A stretch of DNA of 64,000 nucleotides from Pseudomonas phenolilytica. Lineage in GTDB: Bacteria > Pseudomonadota > Gammaproteobacteria > Pseudomonadales > Pseudomonadaceae. Shown here piece by piece: positions 26,921 to 36,575 of the stretch; the stretch's first letter is position 1, and each line of letters starts with the position of its first letter. The notes under the pieces are model-generated. The model worked only from the letters and a program-made list of their open reading frames with translations, searched no databases and was not told the origin of the DNA. The translations under genes and the position numbers were made by a program. The DNA lies in the NCBI RefSeq assembly GCF_021432765.1, contig NZ_CP058908.1, positions 512,001 through 576,000 of the forward strand, written 5' to 3'.

Positions 26921-28906
26921 TCAGGCAATCGAGCCGGACGGCGCGACCGGGCTGTGGTGCGATGTCGGCAGACCCAGCTCCAGGCGCAGACGGAAACAGC
27001 TGCCGCAGCCCGGCTGCGACCGGTGGTCGAGCTGACCATCGAGCAGCGCGGCCAGCCGCCGGCTGATCGCCAGACCGATGCCGAGGCCGCCGTAACGGCG
27101 CGTCAGCGAGGCGTCCAGCTGGCGAAACTGCTGATACAGCGACGCATCGGCAGCCGCCCCGAAACCGATGCCGGTGTCGATCACCTCGAACTGCAGCGGC
27201 AGTTGCAACGTAGCCTCGCCGGCCGGACTGACGCGCAAGGTGACGCTCCCGGCGCTGGTGAACTTGATCGCGTTGTCCAGCAGATGACCGATGATCAGCG
27301 CGAGCTTCTGCGCATCGCCGAGCAACCGATCGGGCAGCGCGCCGTCCAGCTCGACGGCAAACGCTAATCCCTTCTCGCCGGCCTTCGCGGCGAAGCGCTG
27401 CTTCAGGGCTTGGCTCCACTCATGCAGACTGAACGGCGCCCAGGCGGGCTGCAGCTTGCCGGCACGCAGCTCGCTGAGCAGCAGGATATCGTTGACCAGG
27501 CGCAGCATGTCGCGCGACGACTCGGTGGCAATGCGCTGGTACTCGTCGCGCTCTTCGGGAGTCTGCGAGCCCGGCAGCAGCTCCAGTGCGCCCATCACGC
27601 CGATCATCGGCGTGCGCAGCTCGTGGCTGATGTTGGAGAGGAATTCGTCCTTGAAGCGGTTGCTTTCCGCCAGCTCGCGGTTGAGTTGTTCAAGCCCGGC
27701 GCGCGAGGCTTCGAGCAGGCTGGCGCGTTCGTCCTTGAGCACATTGATGCGGTCGGCCAGCGCCATGGACAGCAACACCACTTCCAGCGCCGCGCCGATC
27801 TGGCTGGCGTACATCGTCAGGAAGGTGTTGGGCAGATAGCCCAGCACCATCAGCGTGTTGATCTGACCGCCGATCAGCAGCGCGCTCCAGGCGAAGATGA
27901 AGTAGCGCGCCATGCGCATGCCGCGCCACCACGCCGCTATGCCCGCGGCGAACACCGCCAGGGTAAACAGCAACGCCATGATCGTCGCCAGGCGCAGCGA
28001 CACCCCATAGTCGGTCAGCAGCGCCAGCGTCATCACCAGCGCACCGAGCCCCATCATCAGCCACAGCAGGCGGTCGACCCACGGACTGTGCTCGGCCGTG
28101 CGCAGGAAGCTGCGCGTGAACTGGCAACCGAACAGGCCGGCCGCGCCGATCAGCAATGGCGTGGCGACGTTCGCCCACCAGGGGTTATCCGGCCAGAAAT
28201 ACTGCACCGCGGCGCCGTTGACCGACAGCTGGTAGAGACCGAACGAGGCGATATAGAGGATGTAGTACAGGTAGCTGCGATCACGGATGCTGACGTAGAT
28301 GAGCAGGTTGTAGACCAGCATCGCCAGCAGCACGCCATAGATCAGCCCCAGCGCATAGATGTGCCCGGGCCGCTCTTCGAGATACGCATGCATGCTCCAC
28401 AGCGTCAGCGGAACCTGGATCGAGCCCTGACTCTGCACCCGCAGGTAGAAACGCTGCGGCTGGTTCGGCGGCAGTTCCAGCTCGAACAGGAAGTTACCCT
28501 GCCCGATCTCGCGGCTGGCCCACGGCAGCGTGTCGCCAGTGGGCTGCGCGGCAAGGTAGCCGCCGCTGCCATCGGGACGGTAGAACTCGACACGATCCAA
28601 CGGTGGATAGCCCAGCTCCAGCAGCCAGCGCTGCGGCTGGCTTGGGTTCGTGGGCCGGTAGTTCAGATCGATGCGGATCCAGTAGGCCGCACGCGAGTAA
28701 CCGCCATTGAACACGGCGGCATCGTGCCGGCGAAACTGTCCAGCAAAGTCGACGGCACTGACCTGCTCGATAGTCGCCGTACCGCGCGGATCCTCATAGA
28801 TATCCATGAGCGAGCCCAGCGGCACGCGGCGGGCGTGCTCGTCGAATTCGGCGGCCCCCGCCAGCAGCGGCGACAGCGCGAGCAACAACAGAAGAAGGAA
28901 CCGCAT
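26921..28906 (-). CDS. ladS: LadS-like 7TMR-DISM sensor histidine kinase lacking a receiver domain
   Basis: A 661-residue inner-membrane kinase: signal peptide (1-19), periplasmic DISMED2 domain (about 25-170), seven-helix 7TMR-DISM module (about 180-385), a short coiled linker, HisKA with H428 in SNISHELRTP, and HATPase with LLDNAIKF, DTGIGF and GGLGIGLAI. Position beside thiD-thiE-hemL and domain order match P. aeruginosa LadS, which acts on the Gac/Rsm switch. As I recall, that protein also has a C-terminal receiver domain; here the frame stops just after the ATPase domain. GAGG precedes the ATG at 28906. Signalling would need a partner carrying the relay domains. Confidence 0.82.
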   Translation of the reverse strand: MRFLLLLLLALSPLLAGAAEFDEHARRVPLGSLMDIYEDPRGTATIEQVSAVDFAGQFRRHDAAVFNGGYSRAAYWIRIDLNYRPTNPSQPQRWLLELGYPPLDRVEFYRPDGSGGYLAAQPTGDTLPWASREIGQGNFLFELELPPNQPQRFYLRVQSQGSIQVPLTLWSMHAYLEERPGHIYALGLIYGVLLAMLVYNLLIYVSIRDRSYLYYILYIASFGLYQLSVNGAAVQYFWPDNPWWANVATPLLIGAAGLFGCQFTRSFLRTAEHSPWVDRLLWLMMGLGALVMTLALLTDYGVSLRLATIMALLFTLAVFAAGIAAWWRGMRMARYFIFAWSALLIGGQINTLMVLGYLPNTFLTMYASQIGAALEVVLLSMALADRINVLKDERASLLEASRAGLEQLNRELAESNRFKDEFLSNISHELRTPMIGVMGALELLPGSQTPEERDEYQRIATESSRDMLRLVNDILLLSELRAGKLQPAWAPFSLHEWSQALKQRFAAKAGEKGLAFAVELDGALPDRLLGDAQKLALIIGHLLDNAIKFTSAGSVTLRVSPAGEATLQLPLQFEVIDTGIGFGAAADASLYQQFRQLDASLTRRYGGLGIGLAISRRLAALLDGQLDHRSQPGCGSCFRLRLELGLPTSHHSPVAPSGSIA

Positions 28907-29107
28907 GTCGCCTCGCTGATGCAGATCGAGGACACCACCGGCCCAGCGCTCGGATAGCGGCGCGGCGGTGGGAGAGATTTGAAGTGCCGACAATCTAGCA
29001 CAGCACTGCGACAATAAACCGCCACCAAGAACGACCTCGCCCGGCGGACCGCCGCGAGGGCACGCCCCGCGCCCCGCGCGCATGGTTTGGTGATAAGCTC
29101 GCCGGCC

Positions 29108-29902
29108 ATGAAAACGCATACTTCCCGCCCCATCGTCCTCTGTCTCTCCGGCCACGACCCTGTCGGCGGTGCCGGCCTGCAGGCAGATATCGAGGCCCTG
29201 CTCGCCCAGGGCTGCCATGCCGCACCGACCGTTACCGCGCTCACCGTGCAGGACACCGTCGACGTCAGCGACTTTCGCGTGCTCGACCGCGAATGGGTGC
29301 TCGCCCAGGCGCACGCGGTGATCGCCGACGTGCCGATCGCCGCCGTCAAGCTGGGCATGCTCGGCTCGGTGGAGATGGTCGACACCGTGCTCGAAATCAT
29401 GCGCAAGCTGCGCGGCGCGCCGCTGATCTGCGACCCGGTGCTGCGTGCCGGCGGCGGTGGTGCGCTGGGCAAGGACGACGTCGGCTACGCCATGCGCGAA
29501 CGTCTGTTTCCGGTCGCCACCATCGCCACGCCGAACCTGCCCGAAGCACGCATCCTCGCCGAACTGCCCGACGGCAGCGCCGACGAATGCGCCGAGCGCC
29601 TGCTGCCGCACATCCGCCACCTGCTGATCACCGGCGGCCACGGCGACGAGCGCGAAGTGCACAACCGTCTGTACAGTCGCGACGGCAGCCGCCATGAATT
29701 CACCTGCGCGCGCCTGCCGGGCAGCTATCACGGGTCCGGCTGTACCCTGGCCAGCACCCTCGCTGGCCGTCTGGCGCTCGGCGAAGGCCTGAGCAGCGCG
29801 GTGCAGTCCGCGCTCGATTACACCTGGCGCACCCTGCGCGACGCCGAGGCCCCGGGCCACGGTCAGTACATTCCGCGGCGCCTGCCGCTGGACCTGGCCT
29901 GA
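29108..29902 (+). CDS. thiD: Hydroxymethylpyrimidine/phosphomethylpyrimidine kinase
   Basis: A 264-residue ribokinase-fold enzyme that phosphorylates HMP and HMP-P to HMP-PP for thiamine synthesis. Visible features are [15 protein letters not shown] at the N terminus, the TALTVQDTV strand, [21 protein letters not shown], and the anion-hole region [15 protein letters not shown] with the catalytic-site glycines. The ATG at 29108 is followed at once by the conserved core. It heads a thiD-thiE pair 14 bp apart and is divergent from ladS. No TPP riboswitch is seen in the 200-bp upstream region. Confidence 0.95.
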   Translation: MKTHTSRPIVLCLSGHDPVGGAGLQADIEALLAQGCHAAPTVTALTVQDTVDVSDFRVLDREWVLAQAHAVIADVPIAAVKLGMLGSVEMVDTVLEIMRKLRGAPLICDPVLRAGGGGALGKDDVGYAMRERLFPVATIATPNLPEARILAELPDGSADECAERLLPHIRHLLITGGHGDEREVHNRLYSRDGSRHEFTCARLPGSYHGSGCTLASTLAGRLALGEGLSSAVQSALDYTWRTLRDAEAPGHGQYIPRRLPLDLA

Positions 29903-29916
29903 GAGGAGCGCTGCGC

Positions 29917-30558
29917 ATGACGGGCACCACCGGACTTCGCGGCCTCTACGCCATCACCGACAGTCAGCTGCTAGCCGACGGCCGCCTGCTGCCCTATGTC
30001 GAAGCCGCACTCAAAGGCGGCGCGCGGCTGCTGCAGTATCGCGACAAGTCCGCCGAGCAGGCCCGTCGCCTGCGCGAGGCCGAGGCGCTGCGCGAGCTAT
30101 GCGCCCGCCACGGCGCGCAGCTGGTCATCAACGACGACGCCGAGCTGGCGGCACGGCTGGGCGTCGGCCTGCACCTGGGCCAGGAAGACGGCTCGCTGGC
30201 CGCCGCGCGCGCGCTGCTGGGTCCGCGCACGATCATCGGCGCCACCTGCCATGCGCAATTGCCGCTCGCCGAGCAGGCCGTCGCCGAGGGTGCCAGCTAC
30301 GTCGCCTTCGGCCGCTTCTTCAACTCCAACACCAAGCCCGGCGCGCCGGCCGCGGATGTCGCACTGCTGCAAGCGGCCCGCAAGCGCTTCGGCGTGCCGA
30401 TCGCCGCGATCGGCGGCATCACCCTGCAGACCGCGCCACCACTGATCGCCGCCGGTGCCAGCCTGATCGCGGTGATTCACGCGCTGTTCGCCGCCGACTC
30501 CGCCGCCCAGGTGCAGCGTCGCGCCGAGGCGTTCAGCCAACTGTTCAGCCCATCCTGA
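29917..30558 (+). CDS. thiE: Thiamine-phosphate synthase
   Basis: A 213-residue TIM-barrel enzyme joining HMP-PP and thiazole phosphate to give thiamine phosphate. The signatures are [23 protein letters not shown], the [20 protein letters not shown] strand-loop, [14 protein letters not shown] and [20 protein letters not shown] lies eight bases before the ATG. It follows thiD by 14 bp and precedes hemL by 55 bp, all on the plus strand, so the three may share a transcript. The substrate HMP-PP is the product of the neighbouring ThiD. Confidence 0.96.
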   Translation: MTGTTGLRGLYAITDSQLLADGRLLPYVEAALKGGARLLQYRDKSAEQARRLREAEALRELCARHGAQLVINDDAELAARLGVGLHLGQEDGSLAAARALLGPRTIIGATCHAQLPLAEQAVAEGASYVAFGRFFNSNTKPGAPAADVALLQAARKRFGVPIAAIGGITLQTAPPLIAAGASLIAVIHALFAADSAAQVQRRAEAFSQLFSPS

Positions 30559-30613
30559 TTCCCAACGGCGAGCCGCGCCACGCCGGCCCGCCCTGCCATT
30601 CGCGAGGCCCCGC

Positions 30614-31897
30614 ATGTCCCGTTCCGAAACCCTGTTCGCCAGCGCCCAGACCCACATTCCCGGCGGCGTCAACTCGCCGGTACGCGCCTTTCGCAGCGTC
30701 GGCGGCACACCGCTGTTCCTCAAGCACGCTGAAGGCGCCTATGTGATCGACGAGGACGACAAGCGCTATGTCGACTACGTCGGCTCCTGGGGCCCGATGA
30801 TCCTTGGCCACAGCCATCCCGAAGTGCTCGACGCGGTACGCCGCCAGCTCGACCACGGGCTGTCCTATGGTGCGCCGACGGCCATGGAAACCCAGATGGC
30901 CGAGCTGGTCTGCAGTCTCGTGCCGTCGATGGAGATGGTGCGCATGGTCAGCTCCGGCACCGAGGCGACCATGAGCGCGATTCGTCTGGCCCGTGGTTAC
31001 ACCGGGCGCGACGCGATCATCAAGTTCGAGGGCTGCTACCACGGCCACTCCGACAGCCTGCTGGTCAAGGCCGGCTCCGGCGCGCTGACCCAGGGCGTGC
31101 CCAGCTCCGCCGGCGTGCCAGCGGATTTCGCCAAGCACACCTTGACGCTGGCCTACAACGACCTCGCCGAAGTCGAGGCCACGCTGAAGGAAAAGGGCGA
31201 GCAGGTCGCCTGCATCATCGTCGAGCCGGTGGCCGGTAACATGAACTGCGTGCCGCCGGCGCCGGGCTTCCTCGACGGCCTGCGCCGGTTGTGCGACGAG
31301 CACGGCGTGGTGCTGATCTTCGACGAGGTGATGACCGGTTTCCGCGTCGCCCTCGGCGGCGCTCAGGCGCACTTCGGCGTAACCCCGGACCTGTCCACCT
31401 TCGGCAAGATCATTGGCGGCGGCATGCCGGTCGGCTGCTTCGGCGGCAAGCGCGCCATCATGGAATGCGTCGCGCCGCTCGGCCCGGTCTACCAGGCCGG
31501 CACGCTGTCGGGTAATCCGCTGGCCATGGCCGCCGGCCTGACCACGCTGAAGCTGATCAGCCGCCCGGGCTTTCACGCCGAGCTGAGCGACTACACCAGC
31601 CGCATGCTGCAGGGCCTGCAGGATCGCGCCGATGCCGCCGGCGTCCCGTTCGTCACCACCCAGGTGGGAGGCATGTTCGGCCTGTACTTCAGCGGCGCCG
31701 ACGACATCGTCACCTTCGCCGACGTGATGGCCAGCGATGCCGAGCGCTTCAAGCGCTTCTTCCATCTGATGCTCGAGGGCGGCGTCTATCTGGCGCCCAG
31801 CGCCTTTGAAGCCGGCTTCACTTCCATCGCCCACGGCGATGCCGAGCTGAAGATCACCCTGGACGCCGCCGAGCGGGCCTTCGCCAACCTCAAGTGA
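30614..31897 (+). CDS. hemL: Glutamate-1-semialdehyde 2,1-aminomutase
   Basis: A 427-residue PLP enzyme converting glutamate-1-semialdehyde to 5-aminolevulinate, an early step of haem synthesis. The N terminus has [16 protein letters not shown], the active site includes [16 protein letters not shown] and the aspartate-containing [11 protein letters not shown], and the PLP lysine is in [14 protein letters not shown]. Length matches HemL (about 427). Synteny with thiD, thiE and ladS is that of Pseudomonas. Downstream inverted repeat arms at 31905-31913 and 31927-31935 lack a T tract, so the transcript end is unclear. Confidence 0.97.
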   Translation: MSRSETLFASAQTHIPGGVNSPVRAFRSVGGTPLFLKHAEGAYVIDEDDKRYVDYVGSWGPMILGHSHPEVLDAVRRQLDHGLSYGAPTAMETQMAELVCSLVPSMEMVRMVSSGTEATMSAIRLARGYTGRDAIIKFEGCYHGHSDSLLVKAGSGALTQGVPSSAGVPADFAKHTLTLAYNDLAEVEATLKEKGEQVACIIVEPVAGNMNCVPPAPGFLDGLRRLCDEHGVVLIFDEVMTGFRVALGGAQAHFGVTPDLSTFGKIIGGGMPVGCFGGKRAIMECVAPLGPVYQAGTLSGNPLAMAAGLTTLKLISRPGFHAELSDYTSRMLQGLQDRADAAGVPFVTTQVGGMFGLYFSGADDIVTFADVMASDAERFKRFFHLMLEGGVYLAPSAFEAGFTSIAHGDAELKITLDAAERAFANLK

Positions 31898-32004
31898 GCC
31901 TCCGCGTGTGGGCAGGACCGTTCCCCGCCCACACGATCGCGTGCTCCTTGTCGCCCGTCGCGGCGACATGCGACGGATAAACCGTCGCGGCGGGCGGAAA
32001 GGCT

Positions 32005-32038
32005 TTGTAAGCCCGCGGTCACTTATCCATAATGTGAC
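32005..32038 (+). promoter_or_regulatory. Putative sigma-70 promoter with overlapping inverted repeat
   Basis: TTGTAA (32005-32010), a 17-bp spacer and CATAAT (32028-32033) form a good sigma-70 promoter about 65 bp before the Sel1-repeat gene. The -10 box lies between GTCAC (32019-32023) and GTGAC (32034-32038), an inverted repeat that could be an operator. The regulator is not evident. Confidence 0.5.
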
Positions 32039-32099
32039 CGCCGACGCGTTTGCGCCGGCCACGTCCGTAAACGCCCTGCTTCTCGAGGCGCCCCGATCC

Positions 32100-32639
32100 A
32101 TGACCCGCACCGGCCGCATCCTGTCTTTGGGCTGTCTGCTGCTTTCGCCACTGCTGGCTGACGCCGGTGGCAATTCGCTGCTGATTCCGGCGACGGCGCG
32201 CTGTGCGCTGAACACCGTACCCGAAGAGTTGCCGGCAGCCCTGCGCGCGTGTCAGCAGGCGGCCAGCGAGGGCGACCTGCAGGCGGCGTTCGAGCTGGGC
32301 GAGTTCTATTACGACGGCCGCCGCGCGCCGCGCGACCTAGCCAAGGCACTGCACTGGTTCGAGCAGGCCTCCCTGCAGGGGCACGCGACCGCCCAGCATC
32401 GGCTCGGCGTGATGTTCTTCCGCGGCGAAGGCGTGCGCGCGAACAACGTGCAAGCCTATGTCGTGCTCAAGATGGCCGCGGTCAACGGCGACGAGGATGC
32501 CCTCGACACCGCCGACCGGGTCGCCGAGCAGATGCGCCGCGACGAGCTGGAGATCGCCACCCAGGTGCTCGGCCAGATCTTCCGCGACTATCTGCTGGAG
32601 CTGCAGGCCGCCGAAGGCCGCGAGCCGCTGCGCCCCTGA
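32100..32639 (+). CDS. Sel1-like TPR repeat protein, exported
   Basis: The 179-residue product starts with a signal peptide (ILSLGCLLLSPLLADA) and then has two to three Sel1-type repeats of about 36 residues, such as AFELGEFYYDGRRAPRDLAKALHWFEQAS and AQHRLGVMFFRGEGVRANNVQAYVVLKMA. Sel1 repeats mediate protein contacts in the periplasm. The C-terminal helix (LEIATQVLGQIFRDYLLEL) is outside the repeats. It lies between hemL and miaB, as does a comparable small gene in other pseudomonads. Its partner is unknown. Confidence 0.82.
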   Translation: MTRTGRILSLGCLLLSPLLADAGGNSLLIPATARCALNTVPEELPAALRACQQAASEGDLQAAFELGEFYYDGRRAPRDLAKALHWFEQASLQGHATAQHRLGVMFFRGEGVRANNVQAYVVLKMAAVNGDEDALDTADRVAEQMRRDELEIATQVLGQIFRDYLLELQAAEGREPLRP

Positions 32640-32691
32640 CCGGCGGCCGGCTTTCTTGACCGCCATACTTTTATCGCTCTTGCGCTGCGCC

Positions 32692-32697
32692 TATAAT
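32692..32697 (+). promoter_or_regulatory. Putative -10 box of miaB
   Basis: A consensus TATAAT ends about 35 bp before the miaB ATG. A weak -35 (TTTATC) sits 16 bp upstream; TTGACC at 32656 is too far (30 bp). The position fits a short miaB leader. Confidence 0.45.
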
Positions 32698-32732
32698 CGC
32701 CGGTCATTTTTTGCACAACGCCGGCCCGTAAC

Positions 32733-34046
32733 ATGACCCGCAAGCTTTTCATCGAAACCCACGGCTGCCAGATGAACGAGTACGACAGCTCGCGCATGGT
32801 CGACCTGCTGGGCGAACACCAGGCCCTGGAAATCACCGAGAATCCGGCCGAAGCCGATGTGATCCTGCTCAACACCTGCTCGATTCGCGAGAAGGCGCAG
32901 GAGAAGGTCTTTTCCCAACTGGGCCGCTGGCGCGAGCTGAAGCAAGACAACCCGCAGCTGGTGATCGGCGTCGGCGGCTGCGTGGCCAGCCAGGAAGGCG
33001 CGGCGATCCGTGATCGCGCGCCCTACGTCGACGTCGTGTTCGGCCCGCAGACGCTGCATCGCCTGCCGGAAATGATCGACGCCGCGCGCACCACCCAGCA
33101 GCCGCAAGTGGACATTTCCTTCCCCGAGATCGAGAAGTTCGACCGCCTGCCCGAGCCGCGCGTCGACGGCCCCAGCGCCTTCGTCTCGGTGATGGAAGGC
33201 TGCAGCAAATACTGCTCGTTCTGCGTGGTGCCCTACACCCGCGGCGAGGAAGTCAGCCGGCCGATGGCCGATGTGCTCGCCGAGATCATTCACCTGACCG
33301 AAAACGGCGTGAAAGAAGTCACCCTGCTCGGGCAGAACGTCAACGGCTACCGCCACGACGGCCACGATTTCGCCGATCTGCTGCATGCGGTGGCGGCGGT
33401 CGAGGGCATCGAGCGCATTCGCTACACCACCAGCCACCCGCTGGAATTCTCCGACGCCATCATCCAGGCCCATGCCGACATCCCGCAGCTGGTGCGCTAT
33501 CTGCACCTGCCGGTGCAGTCCGGCGCCGACCGCGTTCTTGCGGCGATGAAGCGCAACCACACGGCGCTGGAGTACAAATCGCGCATCCGCAAGCTCAAGG
33601 CGGCGGTGCCGGGCATTCTGATCAGCTCGGATTTCATCGTCGGCTTCCCCGGCGAGACCGAGAAGGACTTCGAGCAGACCATGAAGCTGATCGAAGAGGT
33701 CGGCTTCGACTTCTCCTACTCCTTCGTCTACAGCGCACGCCCGGGCACGCCGGCCGCCGACATGGCCGACGACACCCCGGACGAGGTAAAGAAGCAGCGC
33801 CTGGCCAGACTCCAGCACCGCATCAACGAGCTTGGTTTCGAGAACAGCCGGCGGATGGTGGGTACTACCCAGCGCATCCTCGTCAGCGATTACTCGAAGA
33901 AGGACCCGGGCATGCTCCAGGGCCGCACCGAGCACAACCGCATCGTCAATTTCCGCTGCGACAATCCGCGGCTGATCGGGCAGTTCGTCGACGTTCACAT
34001 CGACGACGCCCTGCCCCATTCGTTGCGTGGCACTTTGCTGTCTTGA
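32733..34046 (+). CDS. miaB: tRNA-2-methylthio-N6-isopentenyladenosine-37 synthase
   Basis: A 437-residue radical-SAM methylthiotransferase modifying A37 of tRNAs reading UNN codons. The UPF0004 domain has three cluster cysteines in [21 protein letters not shown] and GCVASQEG; the radical-SAM CxxxCxxC is in [17 protein letters not shown]; a C-terminal TRAM domain ends the protein. All six iron-sulfur cysteines are present. The gene is followed by phoH after about 130 bp, the common miaB-ybeZ-ybeY-ybeX-lnt order of gammaproteobacteria. Confidence 0.97.
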   Translation: MTRKLFIETHGCQMNEYDSSRMVDLLGEHQALEITENPAEADVILLNTCSIREKAQEKVFSQLGRWRELKQDNPQLVIGVGGCVASQEGAAIRDRAPYVDVVFGPQTLHRLPEMIDAARTTQQPQVDISFPEIEKFDRLPEPRVDGPSAFVSVMEGCSKYCSFCVVPYTRGEEVSRPMADVLAEIIHLTENGVKEVTLLGQNVNGYRHDGHDFADLLHAVAAVEGIERIRYTTSHPLEFSDAIIQAHADIPQLVRYLHLPVQSGADRVLAAMKRNHTALEYKSRIRKLKAAVPGILISSDFIVGFPGETEKDFEQTMKLIEEVGFDFSYSFVYSARPGTPAADMADDTPDEVKKQRLARLQHRINELGFENSRRMVGTTQRILVSDYSKKDPGMLQGRTEHNRIVNFRCDNPRLIGQFVDVHIDDALPHSLRGTLLS

Positions 34047-34177
34047 GTCGCGCGCCGCACGCCCCCATGTGAACGCAGCGGGGGCCGTGCCGCCCACGCA
34101 ACTGCGCTTTTCGCATCGCGCGCGCAGCGCTATCCTCCATTCATCTATCCGCCGAGTCCGGCCATACCTACAAGCCC

Positions 34178-35167
34178 TTGAACGCACCCATAGAACCTCA
34201 TCGCTTCACCCTCGAACCCTTTGAAGCCCGCCGCTTCGCCAATCTCTGCGGCCAGTTCGACGAGCACCTGCGCCTGATCGAACAGCGCCTCGCGCTGGAA
34301 ATCCGCAACCGCGGCAACCAGTTCGAGCTGGTCGGCCCGACCGACGCGGCCAAGTCCGCCGAGAACCTGTTGCGCCGTCTGTACCGCGAAACCAAGACCA
34401 CCGAGCTGTCGCCGGACATGGTGCATCTGTACCTGCAGGAATCGGGTCTGGAAGAGCTGGCCAACCCAAGCGCCCATCAAGGCGTGGCCCTGCGCACCAA
34501 GAAGGGCATGATCCGCCCGCGCGGCGCCAACCAGCAGCGCTACGTCAAGGCGATCCTCGACAACGACATCAACTTCGGCATCGGCCCGGCCGGTACCGGC
34601 AAGACGTACCTGGCGGTGGCCGCTGCGGTGGACGCGCTGGAGCGCGAACAGATTCGCCGCATCCTGCTGGTGCGCCCGGCGGTGGAAGCGGGCGAGAAAC
34701 TCGGCTTCCTGCCCGGCGATCTCGCGCAGAAGATCGATCCCTACCTGCGCCCGCTGTACGACGCGCTCTACGAGATGCTCGGCTTCGAGAACGTGGCGCG
34801 GCTGATCGAGAAACAGGTGATCGAGATCGCTCCGCTGGCCTACATGCGCGGCCGTACGCTGAACAACAGTTTCATCATCCTCGACGAAAGCCAGAACACC
34901 ACCCAGGAGCAGATGAAGATGTTCCTGACCCGCATCGGCTTCGGCTCCACCGCGGTGATCACCGGCGACATCACCCAGGTCGACCTGCCGCGCGGCACCA
35001 AGAGCGGCCTGGCTCACGTGATCGAGGTGCTCAAGGGCGTCAACGGCATCAGCTTCACCCACTTCCAGCCCAAGGACGTGGTACGCCATCCGCTGGTGCA
35101 GCGCATCGTCGAGGCCTACGAGTCGTTCGAGGACCGCCAGGCGAGTCGTCCGGGACAAGCCTCATGA
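34178..35167 (+). CDS. ybeZ: PhoH-like ATPase YbeZ
   Basis: A 329-residue PhoH-family ATPase. An N-terminal KH-like segment is followed by the P-loop [16 protein letters not shown], the Walker B-like [12 protein letters not shown] and an arginine-rich C-terminal half. The only fitting start is TTG at 34178, giving an opening [15 protein letters not shown] as in other pseudomonads. YbeZ works with YbeY in rRNA maturation and quality control; its stop overlaps the ybeY ATG by four bases, supporting coupled translation. Confidence 0.94.
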   Translation: MNAPIEPHRFTLEPFEARRFANLCGQFDEHLRLIEQRLALEIRNRGNQFELVGPTDAAKSAENLLRRLYRETKTTELSPDMVHLYLQESGLEELANPSAHQGVALRTKKGMIRPRGANQQRYVKAILDNDINFGIGPAGTGKTYLAVAAAVDALEREQIRRILLVRPAVEAGEKLGFLPGDLAQKIDPYLRPLYDALYEMLGFENVARLIEKQVIEIAPLAYMRGRTLNNSFIILDESQNTTQEQMKMFLTRIGFGSTAVITGDITQVDLPRGTKSGLAHVIEVLKGVNGISFTHFQPKDVVRHPLVQRIVEAYESFEDRQASRPGQAS

Positions 35168-35646
35168 TCGAGCTGGATCTGCAACTGGCCAGCAGCGGTA
35201 CGGTGCCGGCGACCGCGGAACTGCAGCGCTGGTGCGAACTGGCGCTGCGCCAGCGCAGCGGCGCCTCCGAACTGACCATCCGTCTGGTCGACGAGGACGA
35301 AGGCCGCGAGCTGAACCGCACTTGGCGGCACAAGGACTACCCGACCAACGTGCTGTCGTTCCCCGCCGACGTGCCGGACGGTTTGCTCGATATCCCGCTG
35401 CTCGGCGACCTGGTGATCTGCGTGCCGGTGGTCGAGCGTGAGGCCGCCGAACAAGGCAAGCCGCTGGCCGCGCACTGGGCGCATCTGGTCATCCACGGCT
35501 GTCTGCATCTGCTCGGTTACGACCACATCGAGGATGCCGAGGCCGAGGAAATGGAAGCACTGGAGCGTCAGCTCCTGGCCGAACTCGGCCATCCCGACCC
35601 TTACGCCGAACTTTCGCCCGAGACGGGCACCGACAAGGACTCTTGA
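35164..35646 (+). CDS. ybeY: Endoribonuclease YbeY
   Basis: A 160-residue metal-dependent single-strand endoribonuclease needed for 16S rRNA 3'-end maturation and 70S quality control. The [11 protein letters not shown] zinc-binding motif with its three histidines is intact, and the conserved arginine lies in [18 protein letters not shown]. Its start codon overlaps the ybeZ stop as ATGA. corC follows 10 bp after its stop. The tail beyond the motif, [14 protein letters not shown], is as expected for the family. Confidence 0.96.
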   Translation: MIELDLQLASSGTVPATAELQRWCELALRQRSGASELTIRLVDEDEGRELNRTWRHKDYPTNVLSFPADVPDGLLDIPLLGDLVICVPVVEREAAEQGKPLAAHWAHLVIHGCLHLLGYDHIEDAEAEEMEALERQLLAELGHPDPYAELSPETGTDKDS

Positions 35647-35656
35647 GTCGCACACC

Positions 35657-36496
35657 ATGAGCGAAGATCGATCGACCAGCGGGCAGAAGTCCTGGCTGGA
35701 AAAACTCACCCAGGCTTTTGTCCATGAGCCGAAGACGCGTCAGGACCTGCTGGATATCCTGCGCGAAGCCCATCAGAACAAGCTGCTCGACAACGAGGCG
35801 CTGGCCATCGTCGAAGGCGCCATCCAGGTCGCCGACCTGCAGGTGCGCGACATCATGGTGCCGCGCTCGCAGGTGATCAGCATCCGCGCCGATCAGTCGC
35901 CCCGGGAGTTCCTGCCAGCGGTGATTTCGGCCGCGCACTCGCGTTACCCGGTCGTTGGCGAAAGCCTCGACGAAATCATCGGCGTGCTGCTGGCCAAGGA
36001 TCTGCTGCCGCTAATCCTTCGCGAAGAGCAGCACGGTTTCGACATCAAGGAACTGCTGCGGCCGGCGACCTTCGTCCCGGAATCCAAGCGTCTCAACGTG
36101 CTGCTGCGCGAGTTCCGCGCCAATCACAACCACATGGCCATTGTCATCGACGAGTACGGCGGCGTGGCCGGCCTGGTGACCATCGAGGACGTGCTGGAGC
36201 AGATCGTCGGCGACATCGAGGACGAGCACGACGTCGAGGAAGACAGCTACATCCGTCCGCTGCCCAGTGGCGACTTCCTGGTCAAGGCGCTGACGCCGAT
36301 CGACAGCTTCAACGAGTTCTTCGGCAGCGAATTCCCGGACGACGAATTCGACACCGTCGCCGGGCTGGTGATGAGCACCTTCGGCCACCTGCCCAAACGC
36401 AACGAGATCACCGAGATCGACGGTTTCCGCATCCGCGTGCTGAACGCCGACAGCCGTCGCGTGCACATGCTGCGGGTCAGTCGACTGAACGCCTGA
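35657..36496 (+). CDS. corC: CBS-domain protein CorC/YbeX
   Basis: A 279-residue cytoplasmic protein with two CBS domains (about 68-190; [14 protein letters not shown] and [23 protein letters not shown] strands) and a C-terminal CorC/HlyC transporter-associated domain ending [11 protein letters not shown]. It lacks the DUF21 membrane domain of CorB-type proteins. Early work linked it to cobalt/magnesium efflux; recent work on YbeX ties it to ribosome metabolism, consistent with its position between ybeY and lnt. The ATG at 35657 starts ten bases after ybeY. Confidence 0.93.
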   Translation: MSEDRSTSGQKSWLEKLTQAFVHEPKTRQDLLDILREAHQNKLLDNEALAIVEGAIQVADLQVRDIMVPRSQVISIRADQSPREFLPAVISAAHSRYPVVGESLDEIIGVLLAKDLLPLILREEQHGFDIKELLRPATFVPESKRLNVLLREFRANHNHMAIVIDEYGGVAGLVTIEDVLEQIVGDIEDEHDVEEDSYIRPLPSGDFLVKALTPIDSFNEFFGSEFPDDEFDTVAGLVMSTFGHLPKRNEITEIDGFRIRVLNADSRRVHMLRVSRLNA

Positions 36497-36575
36497 TCGC
36501 GGCAGGCCTGCGGTTGGCGAGTGCCGCGGCATTCGCCCGCCGCGCGCCGCCCCCATTGTCCTTTCGAGGTTTCCG

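Noticed and set aside
28907..29107. TPP riboswitch upstream of thiD
   Set aside because: No CTGAGA-type conserved elements were found in the ladS-thiD gap.
31905..31935. Inverted repeat after hemL as a terminator
   Set aside because: A 9-bp stem is present but with a long loop and no T tract.
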